From Lautropia mirabilis (GTDB taxonomy: Bacteria; Pseudomonadota; Gammaproteobacteria; Burkholderiales; Burkholderiaceae_E): a DNA stretch of 64,000 nucleotides. Where the stretch lies: NCBI RefSeq assembly GCF_900637555.1, contig NZ_LR134378.1, positions 72,001 to 136,000 on the forward strand, written 5' to 3'. This document shows positions 26,199-34,365 of this stretch, piece by piece. Within the stretch, counting starts at the first letter, position 1, and each line of letters opens with the position of its first letter. Position numbers and translations under genes: made by a program. Below the pieces are notes generated by a model that saw only the letters and a list, made by a program, of their open reading frames with translations, was not told the origin of the DNA and searched no databases.

Positions 26199-27161
26199 AT
26201 GAACAACCCGATCGACCAAGCGCCGGCAGGCTCTTCCTCGAACTACTCCGGTGGCCGCCAGGCAACTGGCACCGCCCTGGTCCGGGATGACGGCACCCGG
26301 CTGCCCGACTTCAATCAGGCCAACCGCAAGACCCTGATGATGGGTGGCATCCTGGTCGCCAACGGCAAGCTGCGTCAGGACCAGATCGACCTGGTGCTCA
26401 ACGAGCAGCGTGTCACCAACCTGCGCTTCGGCGAGACCGCCATGCGCATGCGCCTGGTCTCCCACGCCGATGTGGAAGAGGCGCTGGCCATCCAGTTCGG
26501 CTATTCGTCGTCGCGGGCCTCGGCCCTGGCGCTGCCCGACAAGGTCACCAGCGCGGTCAACCCCTACTCGCCGTTCGCCGAAGCGCTGCGCGGCCTGCGC
26601 AGCCAGCTGATGACGCGCTGGTTCGACGGCTCGCCCGACCGCCGCACGCTGGCCATCACCAGCGTGGACCGCGGCGACGGCAAGAGCTTCGTCTGCGCCA
26701 ACCTGGGCGTGGCCTTCTCGCAGATCGGCCAGCGCACCCTGGTCATCGACGGTGACCTGCGCCATCCCACCCAGCACCTGAACTTCGGCCTGCGCAACCA
26801 GATGGGCCTGTCGGGCATCCTCAGCGGTCGCGCCGGTCTGGAAGAGGTGATGGAGTTCCCCACCCTGCCCAACCTGGCCGTGCTGCCGTCGGGCCCGCAA
26901 CCCCCGAACCCGCAGGAACTGCTGGGCCGCGACATCTTCATGGACCTGCTGCAGACGCTGGCGGGCCACTATGACGTGATCCTGATCGACACCCCGTCGG
27001 CCCAGGAAGCGTCGGACGCCATGGTGATCGGCCAGCGCGCCGGCGCTGCGCTCATCGTCGGTCGTCGCAACAAGACGAAGGCCACCGAGATCGCGCAACT
27101 GGCCTCGGTGATGGCCAGCTCGAACATCGCGCTGCTGGGCGCCTCGCTGAACGAGTACTGA
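26199..27161 (+). CDS. epsG: EpsG-like polysaccharide chain-length ATPase (BY-kinase family)
   Basis: A 320-residue cytoplasmic protein. Residues about 35-110 (GGILVANGKLRQDQIDLVL and FGYSSS) resemble the MshE-N/GspE N-terminal-type domain fused in EpsG of exosortase-linked EPS systems. Residues about 140-320 are a MinD/BY-kinase ATPase with a Walker A variant RGDGKSFV, Walker A' LVIDGDLRHP and Walker B VILIDTP. No C-terminal tyrosine cluster is seen; the protein ends SLNEY. It would assist the Wzz-like protein at 23894-25318. Start ATG follows the end of an A/T-rich leader; the frame is open for 130 codons upstream but that part has no similarity. No exosortase gene is in the window. The symbol is by family resemblance. 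Confidence 0.82.
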   Translation: MNNPIDQAPAGSSSNYSGGRQATGTALVRDDGTRLPDFNQANRKTLMMGGILVANGKLRQDQIDLVLNEQRVTNLRFGETAMRMRLVSHADVEEALAIQFGYSSSRASALALPDKVTSAVNPYSPFAEALRGLRSQLMTRWFDGSPDRRTLAITSVDRGDGKSFVCANLGVAFSQIGQRTLVIDGDLRHPTQHLNFGLRNQMGLSGILSGRAGLEEVMEFPTLPNLAVLPSGPQPPNPQELLGRDIFMDLLQTLAGHYDVILIDTPSAQEASDAMVIGQRAGAALIVGRRNKTKATEIAQLASVMASSNIALLGASLNEY

Positions 27162-27187
27162 TCCCACCCCCCAAACGGACTCCCCTG

Positions 27188-27230
27188 GGGATCCTCTGAA
27201 CAAGTCACCGCGACTTATCCAGAGGATCCC
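27188..27230 (+). terminator. Two-step hairpin after the epsG-like gene
   Basis: GGGATCCTCTG pairs with CAGAGGATCCC, and inside it AAGTC pairs with GACTT around ACCGC. No T-run follows. It is succeeded at once by a second hairpin, so it may act as a 3'-end stabiliser or tandem terminator. Confidence 0.5.
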
Positions 27231-27233
27231 TGA

Positions 27234-27264
27234 CAGGCGAGCGGCTGCCACGGCCGCTCGCCTG
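27234..27264 (+). terminator. Second hairpin, likely terminator
   Basis: CAGGCGAGCGGC and GCCGCTCGCCTG form a perfect 12-bp stem with a 7-base loop, followed by TCTGCTTTCT. Confidence 0.65.
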
Positions 27265-27337
27265 TCTGCTTTCTGCAGCAGTCAGCGGGCAATTGCCTGT
27301 ATATTCGGACAGAACCGGAACCGTCCGCCCGATCCGA

Positions 27338-28414
27338 ATGCCGAACATTCCCACCCTCATGCCCGTGCTGGGCCTGCTGGCCACTGCGGTCGCCGCCTTC
27401 GTCATCATCCTGAAAGGGCTGGTGATCCCGGTGCTGCTGGCCCTGCTGGTGTACGCCTGGAGCTGCCTGCTGGCCGACCGCATCGTGCAGGCGCACAAGC
27501 CGTCGGCCCTGTCCCTGGGCTACTACCCCAAGCGCTGGCCGGCCGTCATCAGCGGAACCGTCGTTTCGGTGCTGGTCATCACGGCCTTCGTCTTCCTGAC
27601 GTACTGGACCATCCATCTGGCCTCATCCAATGACCTGCGCATCTTCCTGGTGCGCATCGAGGATTCGCTGGAGGTGCTGCGCCAGGCGCTGCCCGAGGCG
27701 GCTGCCAAGGTGATCCCCGAGAACTGGGCGGACCTGAAGGCGCAGCTCTTCAACGTCGTGCGCAGCAAGGCGGCCGTGCTGGGCAGCGTGGGCGGCGTGG
27801 TGGTGCACACCATCGTGCAGTCGCTGTTCGCCATTCTGGTGGGCGCGCTGGCGGCGGTCTCCACGTGGCAGCCGCACCGGCTGCGATCGGACCGGCTGTT
27901 CATCGCGCGGCTGCTGGTGGTGCTGGAGCGGGTGGCCATCGCCCAGATGCGCATTGCACTCTTCAACACCACGATGACGGCCCTTTACCTGTTCGTGGTG
28001 CTGCCGCTCTTCCAGGTCCAGCTACCCTTCCGCGGGCTGCTGTGCATGTTCACGCTGCTGACGGGCGTGCTGCCGGTGCTGGGCAACCTGATGGCGAACA
28101 CGGTGCTGTCGCTGATCTCGTTTGCGGTCTCGCCGTGGGTAGCCGTCAGCTCGCTGGTCTTCCTGGTGCTGATCCACAAGCTGGAATACGTGATCAACGC
28201 CCGCACGGTGGGCTCGAAGATCTCGATGAACTCGTGGGAAATCCTGGCGGCGATGCTGACCGGCGAGTCGCTGTTCGGCGTGCCGGGCCTGGTGACGGCA
28301 CCCCTGCTCTACCCGTTCTTCAAGCGTGAGATTGCCCGGCTCTGGACGCGCTTCAACAACGCGCCGGTGGCGCCGCATACGGCGCCCCTGCCAGAGCCGC
28401 ACCCCCACGAGTGA
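27338..28414 (+). CDS. AI-2E family (PerM/TqsA-like) membrane permease
   Basis: A 358-residue inner-membrane protein with about eight hydrophobic segments. The pattern of two N-terminal helices (VLGLLATAVAAFVIILKGLVIPVLLALLVY region), a long soluble loop rich in charged residues, and four C-terminal helices ending with GESLFGVPGLVTAPLLYPFF fits the AI-2E transporter/UPF0118 family. Members export small molecules or act as Na+/H+ antiporters, and the substrate here is unknown. A TTG at 27293 in frame is an alternative start. The tail is Pro/His-rich. It converges on the uup gene with only 39 bp between them. Confidence 0.8.
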   Translation: MPNIPTLMPVLGLLATAVAAFVIILKGLVIPVLLALLVYAWSCLLADRIVQAHKPSALSLGYYPKRWPAVISGTVVSVLVITAFVFLTYWTIHLASSNDLRIFLVRIEDSLEVLRQALPEAAAKVIPENWADLKAQLFNVVRSKAAVLGSVGGVVVHTIVQSLFAILVGALAAVSTWQPHRLRSDRLFIARLLVVLERVAIAQMRIALFNTTMTALYLFVVLPLFQVQLPFRGLLCMFTLLTGVLPVLGNLMANTVLSLISFAVSPWVAVSSLVFLVLIHKLEYVINARTVGSKISMNSWEILAAMLTGESLFGVPGLVTAPLLYPFFKREIARLWTRFNNAPVAPHTAPLPEPHPHE

Positions 28415-28422
28415 GCACGCAA

Positions 28423-28439
28423 GCTGCGCAAAGCGCAGC
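28423..28439. terminator. Small hairpin between convergent genes
   Basis: GCTGCGC and GCGCAGC pair around AAA between the stop codons of the permease and uup. The T-tract is poor on both strands. Confidence 0.4.
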
Positions 28440-28453
28440 CTTCCCCCTGGACC

Positions 28454-30418
28454 TTACCGGCCCCGGCTGGCGTTGACCTGCGCTTCCTTCTCGAGCAGCT
28501 CTTCCCAGCGGGTCATCATGTCCAGCACCTTCTGTTCCTTGTCGGCCAGGGCGGTCTGGAAGTCCTTGATCTGCTCGGGCGGCTGCCGGAAGAAGTCGGG
28601 CTCGTTCATGCGGGCCTGATCGGCGGCAATCTCGGCCTCCAGCGTCTCGATCTCGCCGGGCAGGTTGGCCAGGTCGCGCACCTCGCGGTTGCTGAGGGTG
28701 AGGCGCCCGCCCCGGGGCCTGGCCGCCTCGGAGGAAGCGGAGGAAGCCCCTGCCGGACTGGACGCAGAGCCGGCCGCATCCGCCGCCTGCGCGCCGGAAG
28801 CGCTTGCCGCGCGGTTGGCCGTGTCACCACCCTCCGCGCCTGCCTGCCCGGCTGACGACGCGATGACCGCCGCGCCGAAGCCCGACGGCGCCTGGTTCGG
28901 CTGGGTCTGACGCCAGGCCAGCCAGTCGGAATAGCCGCCCACCAGCTCCAGCCAGTGGCCATCGCCCTGGGCCACCAGCACCGACGTGACCACGTTGTCG
29001 AGGAAGCGCCGGTCGTGGCTGACCAGCAGCAGCGTGCCCGGGTAGGACTGCAGCATGCTTTCCAGCAGGTCGATGGATTCCAGGTCCAGGTCGTTGGTGG
29101 GCTCGTCCAGCACCAGCAGGTTGGCCGGGCGGGCAAACAGGCGCGCCAGCAGCAGGCGGTTGCGCTCACCGCCCGACAGGGTGCGCACCGGCGAGTTGGC
29201 GCGGTTGGACGGGAACAGGAAGTCCTGCAGATAGCTCATGATGTGGCGACGCGCGCCATTGATCTCGACGTATTCCGAGCCGGGGCTGACCGTGTTGGCC
29301 ACACTCTGCTCGGGGTCGAGCTGCTCGCGCAGCTGATCGAAATAGGCAATCTGCAGGTTGGAGCCCAGCCGCACCGAGCCGGTGTCGGGCGGGTACTCGC
29401 CCAGAATGAGCTTGAGCAGCGTGGACTTGCCGATGCCGTTGGGCCCAATCAGGCCGATGCGGTCGCCGCGCATGATGGTGAGGTCCAGGTCGCGCACCAG
29501 GCAACGCCCGCCCAGGCTGATGCCGGCCTGACGGGTCTCGCAGACCAGCTTGCCGGAGCGTTCGCCTGCATCCACCTCCAGCCGGATCTGGCCGGTGCGC
29601 TCGCGCCGGGCGGCCCGCGCCTCGCGCAGTGCCTCCAGCCGCCGCACACGGCCTTCGTTGCGGGTGCGGCGCGCCTCGATGCCCTTGCGGATCCAGACCT
29701 CTTCCTGCGCCCAGAACTTGTCGAACTTGCGGTTGGCCACCGCCTCGGCTTCCAGCTGCTCGCCGCGCACCTTCTCGTAGGTGGCGAAGTTGCCGGGGAA
29801 ACTGCGCACCAGCCCGCGATCCAGCTCGATGATGCGGGTGGCCACCTGGTCGAGGAACCGCCGGTCGTGCGTGATGATGATGGCCGCCGGCCCTGCGTTG
29901 ACGATGGCCTCCAGCGCCTCGATGGCCTCGATATCGAGATGGTTGGTGGGCTCGTCCAGCAGCAGCAGGTCCGGTTCCAGCGCAAAGGCCAGCGCCAGCG
30001 CCGCCCGCTTGTTCTGCCCGCCCGAAAGCCCTTCGGGATCAACCTCCGGGTCGACACCGAAGCGGTCCAGCTCGGCGCGCAGCCGCGCCTGCAGCGCCCA
30101 GTAGCGCCGTTCATCCCGCTCGTCCACCAGCCCGGCCGCCGTGCCGCGCGCCAGCAGGCTCTCGAAAAGCGTACCGGCCGGCGGCAGCACCGGCTCCTGC
30201 TCCACCAGCACGATGCGCAGGCCGTCGCGCACCACTGCACGCCCGTCATCAAGCTGGATGCGGCCGGCAATGACGTTGAGCAGACTGGACTTACCGGTGC
30301 CGTTGCGACCGATCAGCCCAAGCCGCTCGCCGGCAGTCAGAGTGAAGGCCGCCCCATCCAGCAGGGGATGGGCACCAAAGGCCAGGCCGGCATCGATCAG
30401 GCTGAAGAGGACACTCAC
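28454..30418 (-). CDS. uup: ABC-F family ATPase Uup
   Basis: A 654-residue soluble protein with two ABC domains and no membrane segments. The first Walker A is GRNGTGKSS, followed by signature LSGGQNKRAALA and Walker B LLLLDEPTNHLD. The second has GPNGIGKST, LSGGERNRLLLA and LLVLDEPTNDLD. The C-terminal 75 residues form the Uup coiled coil (EIETLEAEIAADQARMN and DKEQKVLDMMTRWEELLEK), preceded by an Ala/Ser-rich linker. Uup binds branched DNA and ribosomes and affects transposon excision. The start is taken as GTG at 30418 because the family begins with this S-L-x-D-A-x-L-A-F-G segment; the frame is open for 41 more codons. It converges with the AI-2E permease. Confidence 0.9.
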   Translation of the reverse strand: MSVLFSLIDAGLAFGAHPLLDGAAFTLTAGERLGLIGRNGTGKSSLLNVIAGRIQLDDGRAVVRDGLRIVLVEQEPVLPPAGTLFESLLARGTAAGLVDERDERRYWALQARLRAELDRFGVDPEVDPEGLSGGQNKRAALALAFALEPDLLLLDEPTNHLDIEAIEALEAIVNAGPAAIIITHDRRFLDQVATRIIELDRGLVRSFPGNFATYEKVRGEQLEAEAVANRKFDKFWAQEEVWIRKGIEARRTRNEGRVRRLEALREARAARRERTGQIRLEVDAGERSGKLVCETRQAGISLGGRCLVRDLDLTIMRGDRIGLIGPNGIGKSTLLKLILGEYPPDTGSVRLGSNLQIAYFDQLREQLDPEQSVANTVSPGSEYVEINGARRHIMSYLQDFLFPSNRANSPVRTLSGGERNRLLLARLFARPANLLVLDEPTNDLDLESIDLLESMLQSYPGTLLLVSHDRRFLDNVVTSVLVAQGDGHWLELVGGYSDWLAWRQTQPNQAPSGFGAAVIASSAGQAGAEGGDTANRAASASGAQAADAAGSASSPAGASSASSEAARPRGGRLTLSNREVRDLANLPGEIETLEAEIAADQARMNEPDFFRQPPEQIKDFQTALADKEQKVLDMMTRWEELLEKEAQVNASRGR

Positions 30419-30710
30419 GGAAGGGATCTCGTTGCAGGTGGAGGGGCTCAGGTCAGTGTCGATGGCTCCCGGGCCCCGCCTGTAGATGGGCAGGCCCGAA
30501 GAGTTGGGAGCCGCGCACACCGCTGGCGGGACGACCGCCAACCGGGCAAGCGCAGAAAGACACTTCCGGGATTCTAGGAGCTTGGGCGGCAGAAAGCACC
30601 CGGCCCCTCATGGATGCGGGCCCTCAGTCCTGAGCGCACTGCGTTGCCTGAAATGCATGCGCGTGGCCGGCCCGCAGGATGGGAACCGGCCTGCCTGGGC
30701 TGAGCCGACC

Positions 30711-32537
30711 TCAGCTTTTGGCCAGCGGCTGCGTCCGCGCCTCCAGCCACGCCAGCGCAGCGCCCTGCAGGCGCGGCGCCAGCTTCTCGCGCACCAGCGC
30801 GTGATAGGCATTCACCCACTGGATTTCCGTGGGGGTCATCAGCGCCGTGTCCATCAGCCGCGTGTCGATCGGGCACAGCGTGAGCGGCTCGAAGTGGAGG
30901 AACTGGCCGAATTCCGTTTCCTTCGGGTTTGCCACCGGCTGGTTCACCACCAGGTTCTCGATGCGGATGCCCCACTTGCCGGGCCGGTAGATGCCGGGCT
31001 CGATGGACGTGATCATGCCCACCTTCAGGGCGCCCTGCGGCAGCACCGGCGCGTGCCAGGAAATCACCTGCGGGCCTTCGTGCACGTTCATGAAGTAGCC
31101 CACGCCATGGCCGGTGCCATGGCCGTAGTCACACTGCTGCTGCCACATGGGCTTGCGGCAGATGGCATCCAGCAGCGGGCCGGCGATGCCTTCCGGGAAG
31201 ATCGTCTCGGCCAGTGCGATGTGCGCCTTCAGCACCAGCGTGTTGTCGCGCTTGTGCGCGGCGCTGGGCGTCCCCACCGGCACCACGCGGGTGATGTCGG
31301 TGGTGCCGTTCAGGTACTGGCCGCCGGAATCAATCAGCAGGAGGCCATCCCCACGGATCTCGCTGAATGCCTCGGGCGTGGCCGAATAATGGGGCAGCGC
31401 GGCATTGGCGTTGAAGCCGGCAATGGTGCCGAAACTGGGCGAGACGAAATTCGGCCGCTGGCTGCGGAATTCCAGCAGCATCCGGTCGATGTCCAGCTCG
31501 TTGAGCACTTCGCCCCGGGCCAGACGGGTCTCGAAATCGGCAAAGAAATGGCAGAGCGCCACGCCGTCCTCGATCATCGCCTCACGGGTGTGGGCCACAT
31601 CGGCCGGCGACTTGACGGACTTGAAGAGCGTGCTGGGATTGACCGACTCGATGACCGGCACCGTGCCCTTGAGCGATTGCAGCGTGCTGGCGGCCACCTT
31701 GGCCGGGTCCACCAGCAGGCTGTCGGACAGCCGGGCGATGTCGTCTGCCGCCTTCTCATACGGTGCCACCGAAATGCCGGCCGCCGCCAGCGCCTCACGC
31801 GCAGGTTCCGTCAGGCGCGAGTCGTCCACGTACAGCGTGGCGCTGGACGCCCCGATGAGCAGGTGCGCCAGGAAGACCGGGTTGTAGGAGACATCATTGC
31901 CACGCAGATTGGTGAGCCAGGCGATGTCATCCAGCGACGAGATCAGGTGATGGGCCGCGCCCTTTTCCTGCATGGCGGCACGCACGCGGGCCAGCTTCTC
32001 GGCGGCAGATTCCGACACGAATTCCGCTGCATGCACCACCACCGGCTCGGCCGGCAGCGCCGGGCGCTCCGTCCAGATACCGGCCAGCAGGTCGCCATCG
32101 GCCCGCAGCTGGATGCCCTTGGCCACGAAGGCCTGCTCCAGCTGGCGCTTGGCCGCACGCGACAGCATGTCGGGCGCCACCCCCACCACGGCCCCTTGGC
32201 CCAGGGCCTCGGCCAGGGCTTCCACGTGCGTGCGCCCCCGGCCCAGCTTCTGCAGCTGGATGCCGGTGCCGGCCAGCTGCGCCGTGGCCTGCTCCCAGTA
32301 GCGGCTGTCGGCCCACAGGTCGGCCGTGGCAGCCGTGACCACCAGCGTGCCCACCGAGCCCGTGAAGCCCGACACCCAGCGCCGGCCCTGCCAGTGCTCG
32401 GGCAGGTATTCAGAGAGGTGCGGATCGGCCGACGGAATGATCCAGGCATCAATGCCCTGTTTCTGCATGGTCTGGCGCAGTGCGGCCAGACGTTGGACGG
32501 GGCCCTGCAGGGCGGAGGAAGAAGAGACAGCGTTCAT
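30711..32537 (-). CDS. pepP: Xaa-Pro aminopeptidase P (M24B family)
   Basis: A 608-residue cytosolic metallopeptidase with the long, three-domain plan of eukaryotic-type aminopeptidase P. Two creatinase-like N-terminal domains (about 1-300) are followed by the pita-bread domain. Metal ligands can be read in LIDSGGQYLNGTTDITR (two Asp), GHGTGHGVGYF (His), SIEPGIYRPG (Glu) and GIRIENLVV (Glu). It removes the first residue from peptides with proline second. It is downstream of a POT peptide transporter on the same strand (147-bp gap), which suggests a peptide uptake and breakdown pair. Confidence 0.92.
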   Translation of the reverse strand: MNAVSSSSALQGPVQRLAALRQTMQKQGIDAWIIPSADPHLSEYLPEHWQGRRWVSGFTGSVGTLVVTAATADLWADSRYWEQATAQLAGTGIQLQKLGRGRTHVEALAEALGQGAVVGVAPDMLSRAAKRQLEQAFVAKGIQLRADGDLLAGIWTERPALPAEPVVVHAAEFVSESAAEKLARVRAAMQEKGAAHHLISSLDDIAWLTNLRGNDVSYNPVFLAHLLIGASSATLYVDDSRLTEPAREALAAAGISVAPYEKAADDIARLSDSLLVDPAKVAASTLQSLKGTVPVIESVNPSTLFKSVKSPADVAHTREAMIEDGVALCHFFADFETRLARGEVLNELDIDRMLLEFRSQRPNFVSPSFGTIAGFNANAALPHYSATPEAFSEIRGDGLLLIDSGGQYLNGTTDITRVVPVGTPSAAHKRDNTLVLKAHIALAETIFPEGIAGPLLDAICRKPMWQQQCDYGHGTGHGVGYFMNVHEGPQVISWHAPVLPQGALKVGMITSIEPGIYRPGKWGIRIENLVVNQPVANPKETEFGQFLHFEPLTLCPIDTRLMDTALMTPTEIQWVNAYHALVREKLAPRLQGAALAWLEARTQPLAKS

Positions 32538-32684
32538 GACGAAAAAAATAGGATCCTGGATGACCGAAGAAACAGGAGAAAGACGGGAGAAGCCTGCAGC
32601 AGGCTACAAGAAGTGCAGGCCGACCACAGGAGCCGGCAGACCGTGCCCTTCAGGACGGCCTGCCCGGGCGGATGCATCGCCCCC

Positions 32685-34130
32685 TCAATCCACGTCCTTC
32701 AGCATGCGGTTGAGCACCGGCACCAGCACCAACAGCGCGACCGCACACACCAGACTGATCACCGTCAGCTCGACATAGAAGTCTGCGGCGGCTTCCTTGC
32801 TGTAGTGGGCGTCGAACAGCACGCCACCTGCGGTGAAGCCCAGCGACAGCGACAGGAAGTTCACCGCCACCATCTGCGTGCGGAACGAGGCCGGTGCGAT
32901 CTTGGTGGCCAGCGAGATGGCGATGGGCGAAATGAGCAGCTCGGCCACCGTGACCAGGAAGAGCACGCCCACGAACACCAGCATTGACATCGGCTCGCCC
33001 GCCTTGATGTAAGGCACGAAGCAATAGTAGCCCGCCGCCAGCACGAAGAGCGAGAGCACGAACTTCATCGGCGTACGGGGCTGCTTGTCACCCAGCTTCG
33101 TCCACAGCGTGGCCATCGTGCCCGCCAGGATGATCACCCACATGCTCTGGGCCGAAGCCGACCAGGACACCGGTGCCTCCCAGTCCCCGATGCGGCGCAC
33201 CACCGTCTCGTCAAAGTACACCACCACCGACGTGAACACCTGGAACCACAGCATCCAGAACACGCAGGCCGCCAGGAAAAGCGGCACATAGGCCAGCACG
33301 TGGCGCTTCTCGCTGGCCGAGAAACTGGGGCCCAGCAGCATGCGCCCGAAGTAGCCCAGCACGGCCACGATGTTGATGCCCAGCACCACCGACGAGAAGT
33401 TGCCCGTGTGGATGATATTCGCCCCGAAGAGCGCACCGACCACCGCGATCACGGCAACAGCAGCAAGCTGCACGCGCACGCGCTGTGCCGGCGACAGCGG
33501 ATTGGGCACCGGCAGCTGCGGCAGTCCTGCCCGACCGCGCGCATAGCGCCACAGCCCGAAGGCCATGCCCAGCGCCGCGGCACCAAAACCATAGTGGAAG
33601 CCCATCTCGGTCTGCAGCACGCCGGTCAGCAGCGGCCCGAAGAAGCCGCCGATGTTCACGGCCAGATAGAAGATGGAAAAGCCTGCATCACGCAGCGCAT
33701 GCCACTGCGGATCCTCATAGAGCGCCCCCACCATGGAACTGGCCGAGGACTTCACCCCGCCACTGCCCAGCGCGATGCACACCAGACCCACCACCAGCCC
33801 GGAGATGCCCGGCAGCAGCGCCAGCGCGATGTGCCCCAGCATCACCACGATGCCGGAATAGAACAGCGTGCGCTCGGCTCCCAGCACCCGGTCGGCCAGC
33901 CAGCCGCCCAGGATGGTGGCCAGATAGACGCTGCCGCCGTAGATGCCGACGATGCCGCCCGCCAGCCCCTGATCGATGCCCAGCCCTCCCCGGGTGACCT
34001 CATAGTAGAGATAGATGAGCAGGATGCTCTGCATCCCGTAATAGGAGAAACGCTCCCACAGCTCAATGTGAAAGAGCGTGGACAGCGGCCGGGGATGGCC
34101 GAAGAAAGTATCCGGGACGTGACGTGGCAT
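32685..34130 (-). CDS. POT/PTR2-family proton-coupled peptide transporter
   Basis: A 481-residue inner-membrane transporter with about 14 hydrophobic segments. The family hallmark ELWERFSYYGMQSILLIYL lies in TM1 (E-x-x-E-R-F-x-Y-Y), essential for proton coupling. The second PTR2 signature region is near residue 150 (FYLAVNIGGFFGPLLTG). It imports di- and tripeptides. The start is set by AAGGAGAGG just before the ATG; 14 more upstream codons are open but not needed. It lies just ahead of aminopeptidase P on the same strand. Confidence 0.9.
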   Translation of the reverse strand: MPRHVPDTFFGHPRPLSTLFHIELWERFSYYGMQSILLIYLYYEVTRGGLGIDQGLAGGIVGIYGGSVYLATILGGWLADRVLGAERTLFYSGIVVMLGHIALALLPGISGLVVGLVCIALGSGGVKSSASSMVGALYEDPQWHALRDAGFSIFYLAVNIGGFFGPLLTGVLQTEMGFHYGFGAAALGMAFGLWRYARGRAGLPQLPVPNPLSPAQRVRVQLAAVAVIAVVGALFGANIIHTGNFSSVVLGINIVAVLGYFGRMLLGPSFSASEKRHVLAYVPLFLAACVFWMLWFQVFTSVVVYFDETVVRRIGDWEAPVSWSASAQSMWVIILAGTMATLWTKLGDKQPRTPMKFVLSLFVLAAGYYCFVPYIKAGEPMSMLVFVGVLFLVTVAELLISPIAISLATKIAPASFRTQMVAVNFLSLSLGFTAGGVLFDAHYSKEAAADFYVELTVISLVCAVALLVLVPVLNRMLKDVD

Positions 34131-34349
34131 GTGCCTCTCCTTGCGCGCCCGGGCGGCACGAAGGGACGGCAACGCAACACACCCGGAACAGGTCTCGTGG
34201 TTCTGACCGGAAGACCTGCTCGGACGCCCGGCCCTTTCAGCCCCGGCGCGCCAGGCGCACCGAAAGGTTGAAAAGTGTGTTGAATGTACTACGGACTGAG
34301 AGTGCTGCTGCGGCTTTGGCGGTCAGGAAGAGCCCCGGAAAGGGAGGGT

Positions 34350-34365
34350 TCAGGGAAAACCCTGA
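34350..34365 (-). terminator. Short hairpin at the metE stop codon
   Basis: TCAGGG and CCCTGA pair around four bases, directly after the metE stop codon. There is no T-run beyond the loop, so it is a weak candidate. Confidence 0.35.
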
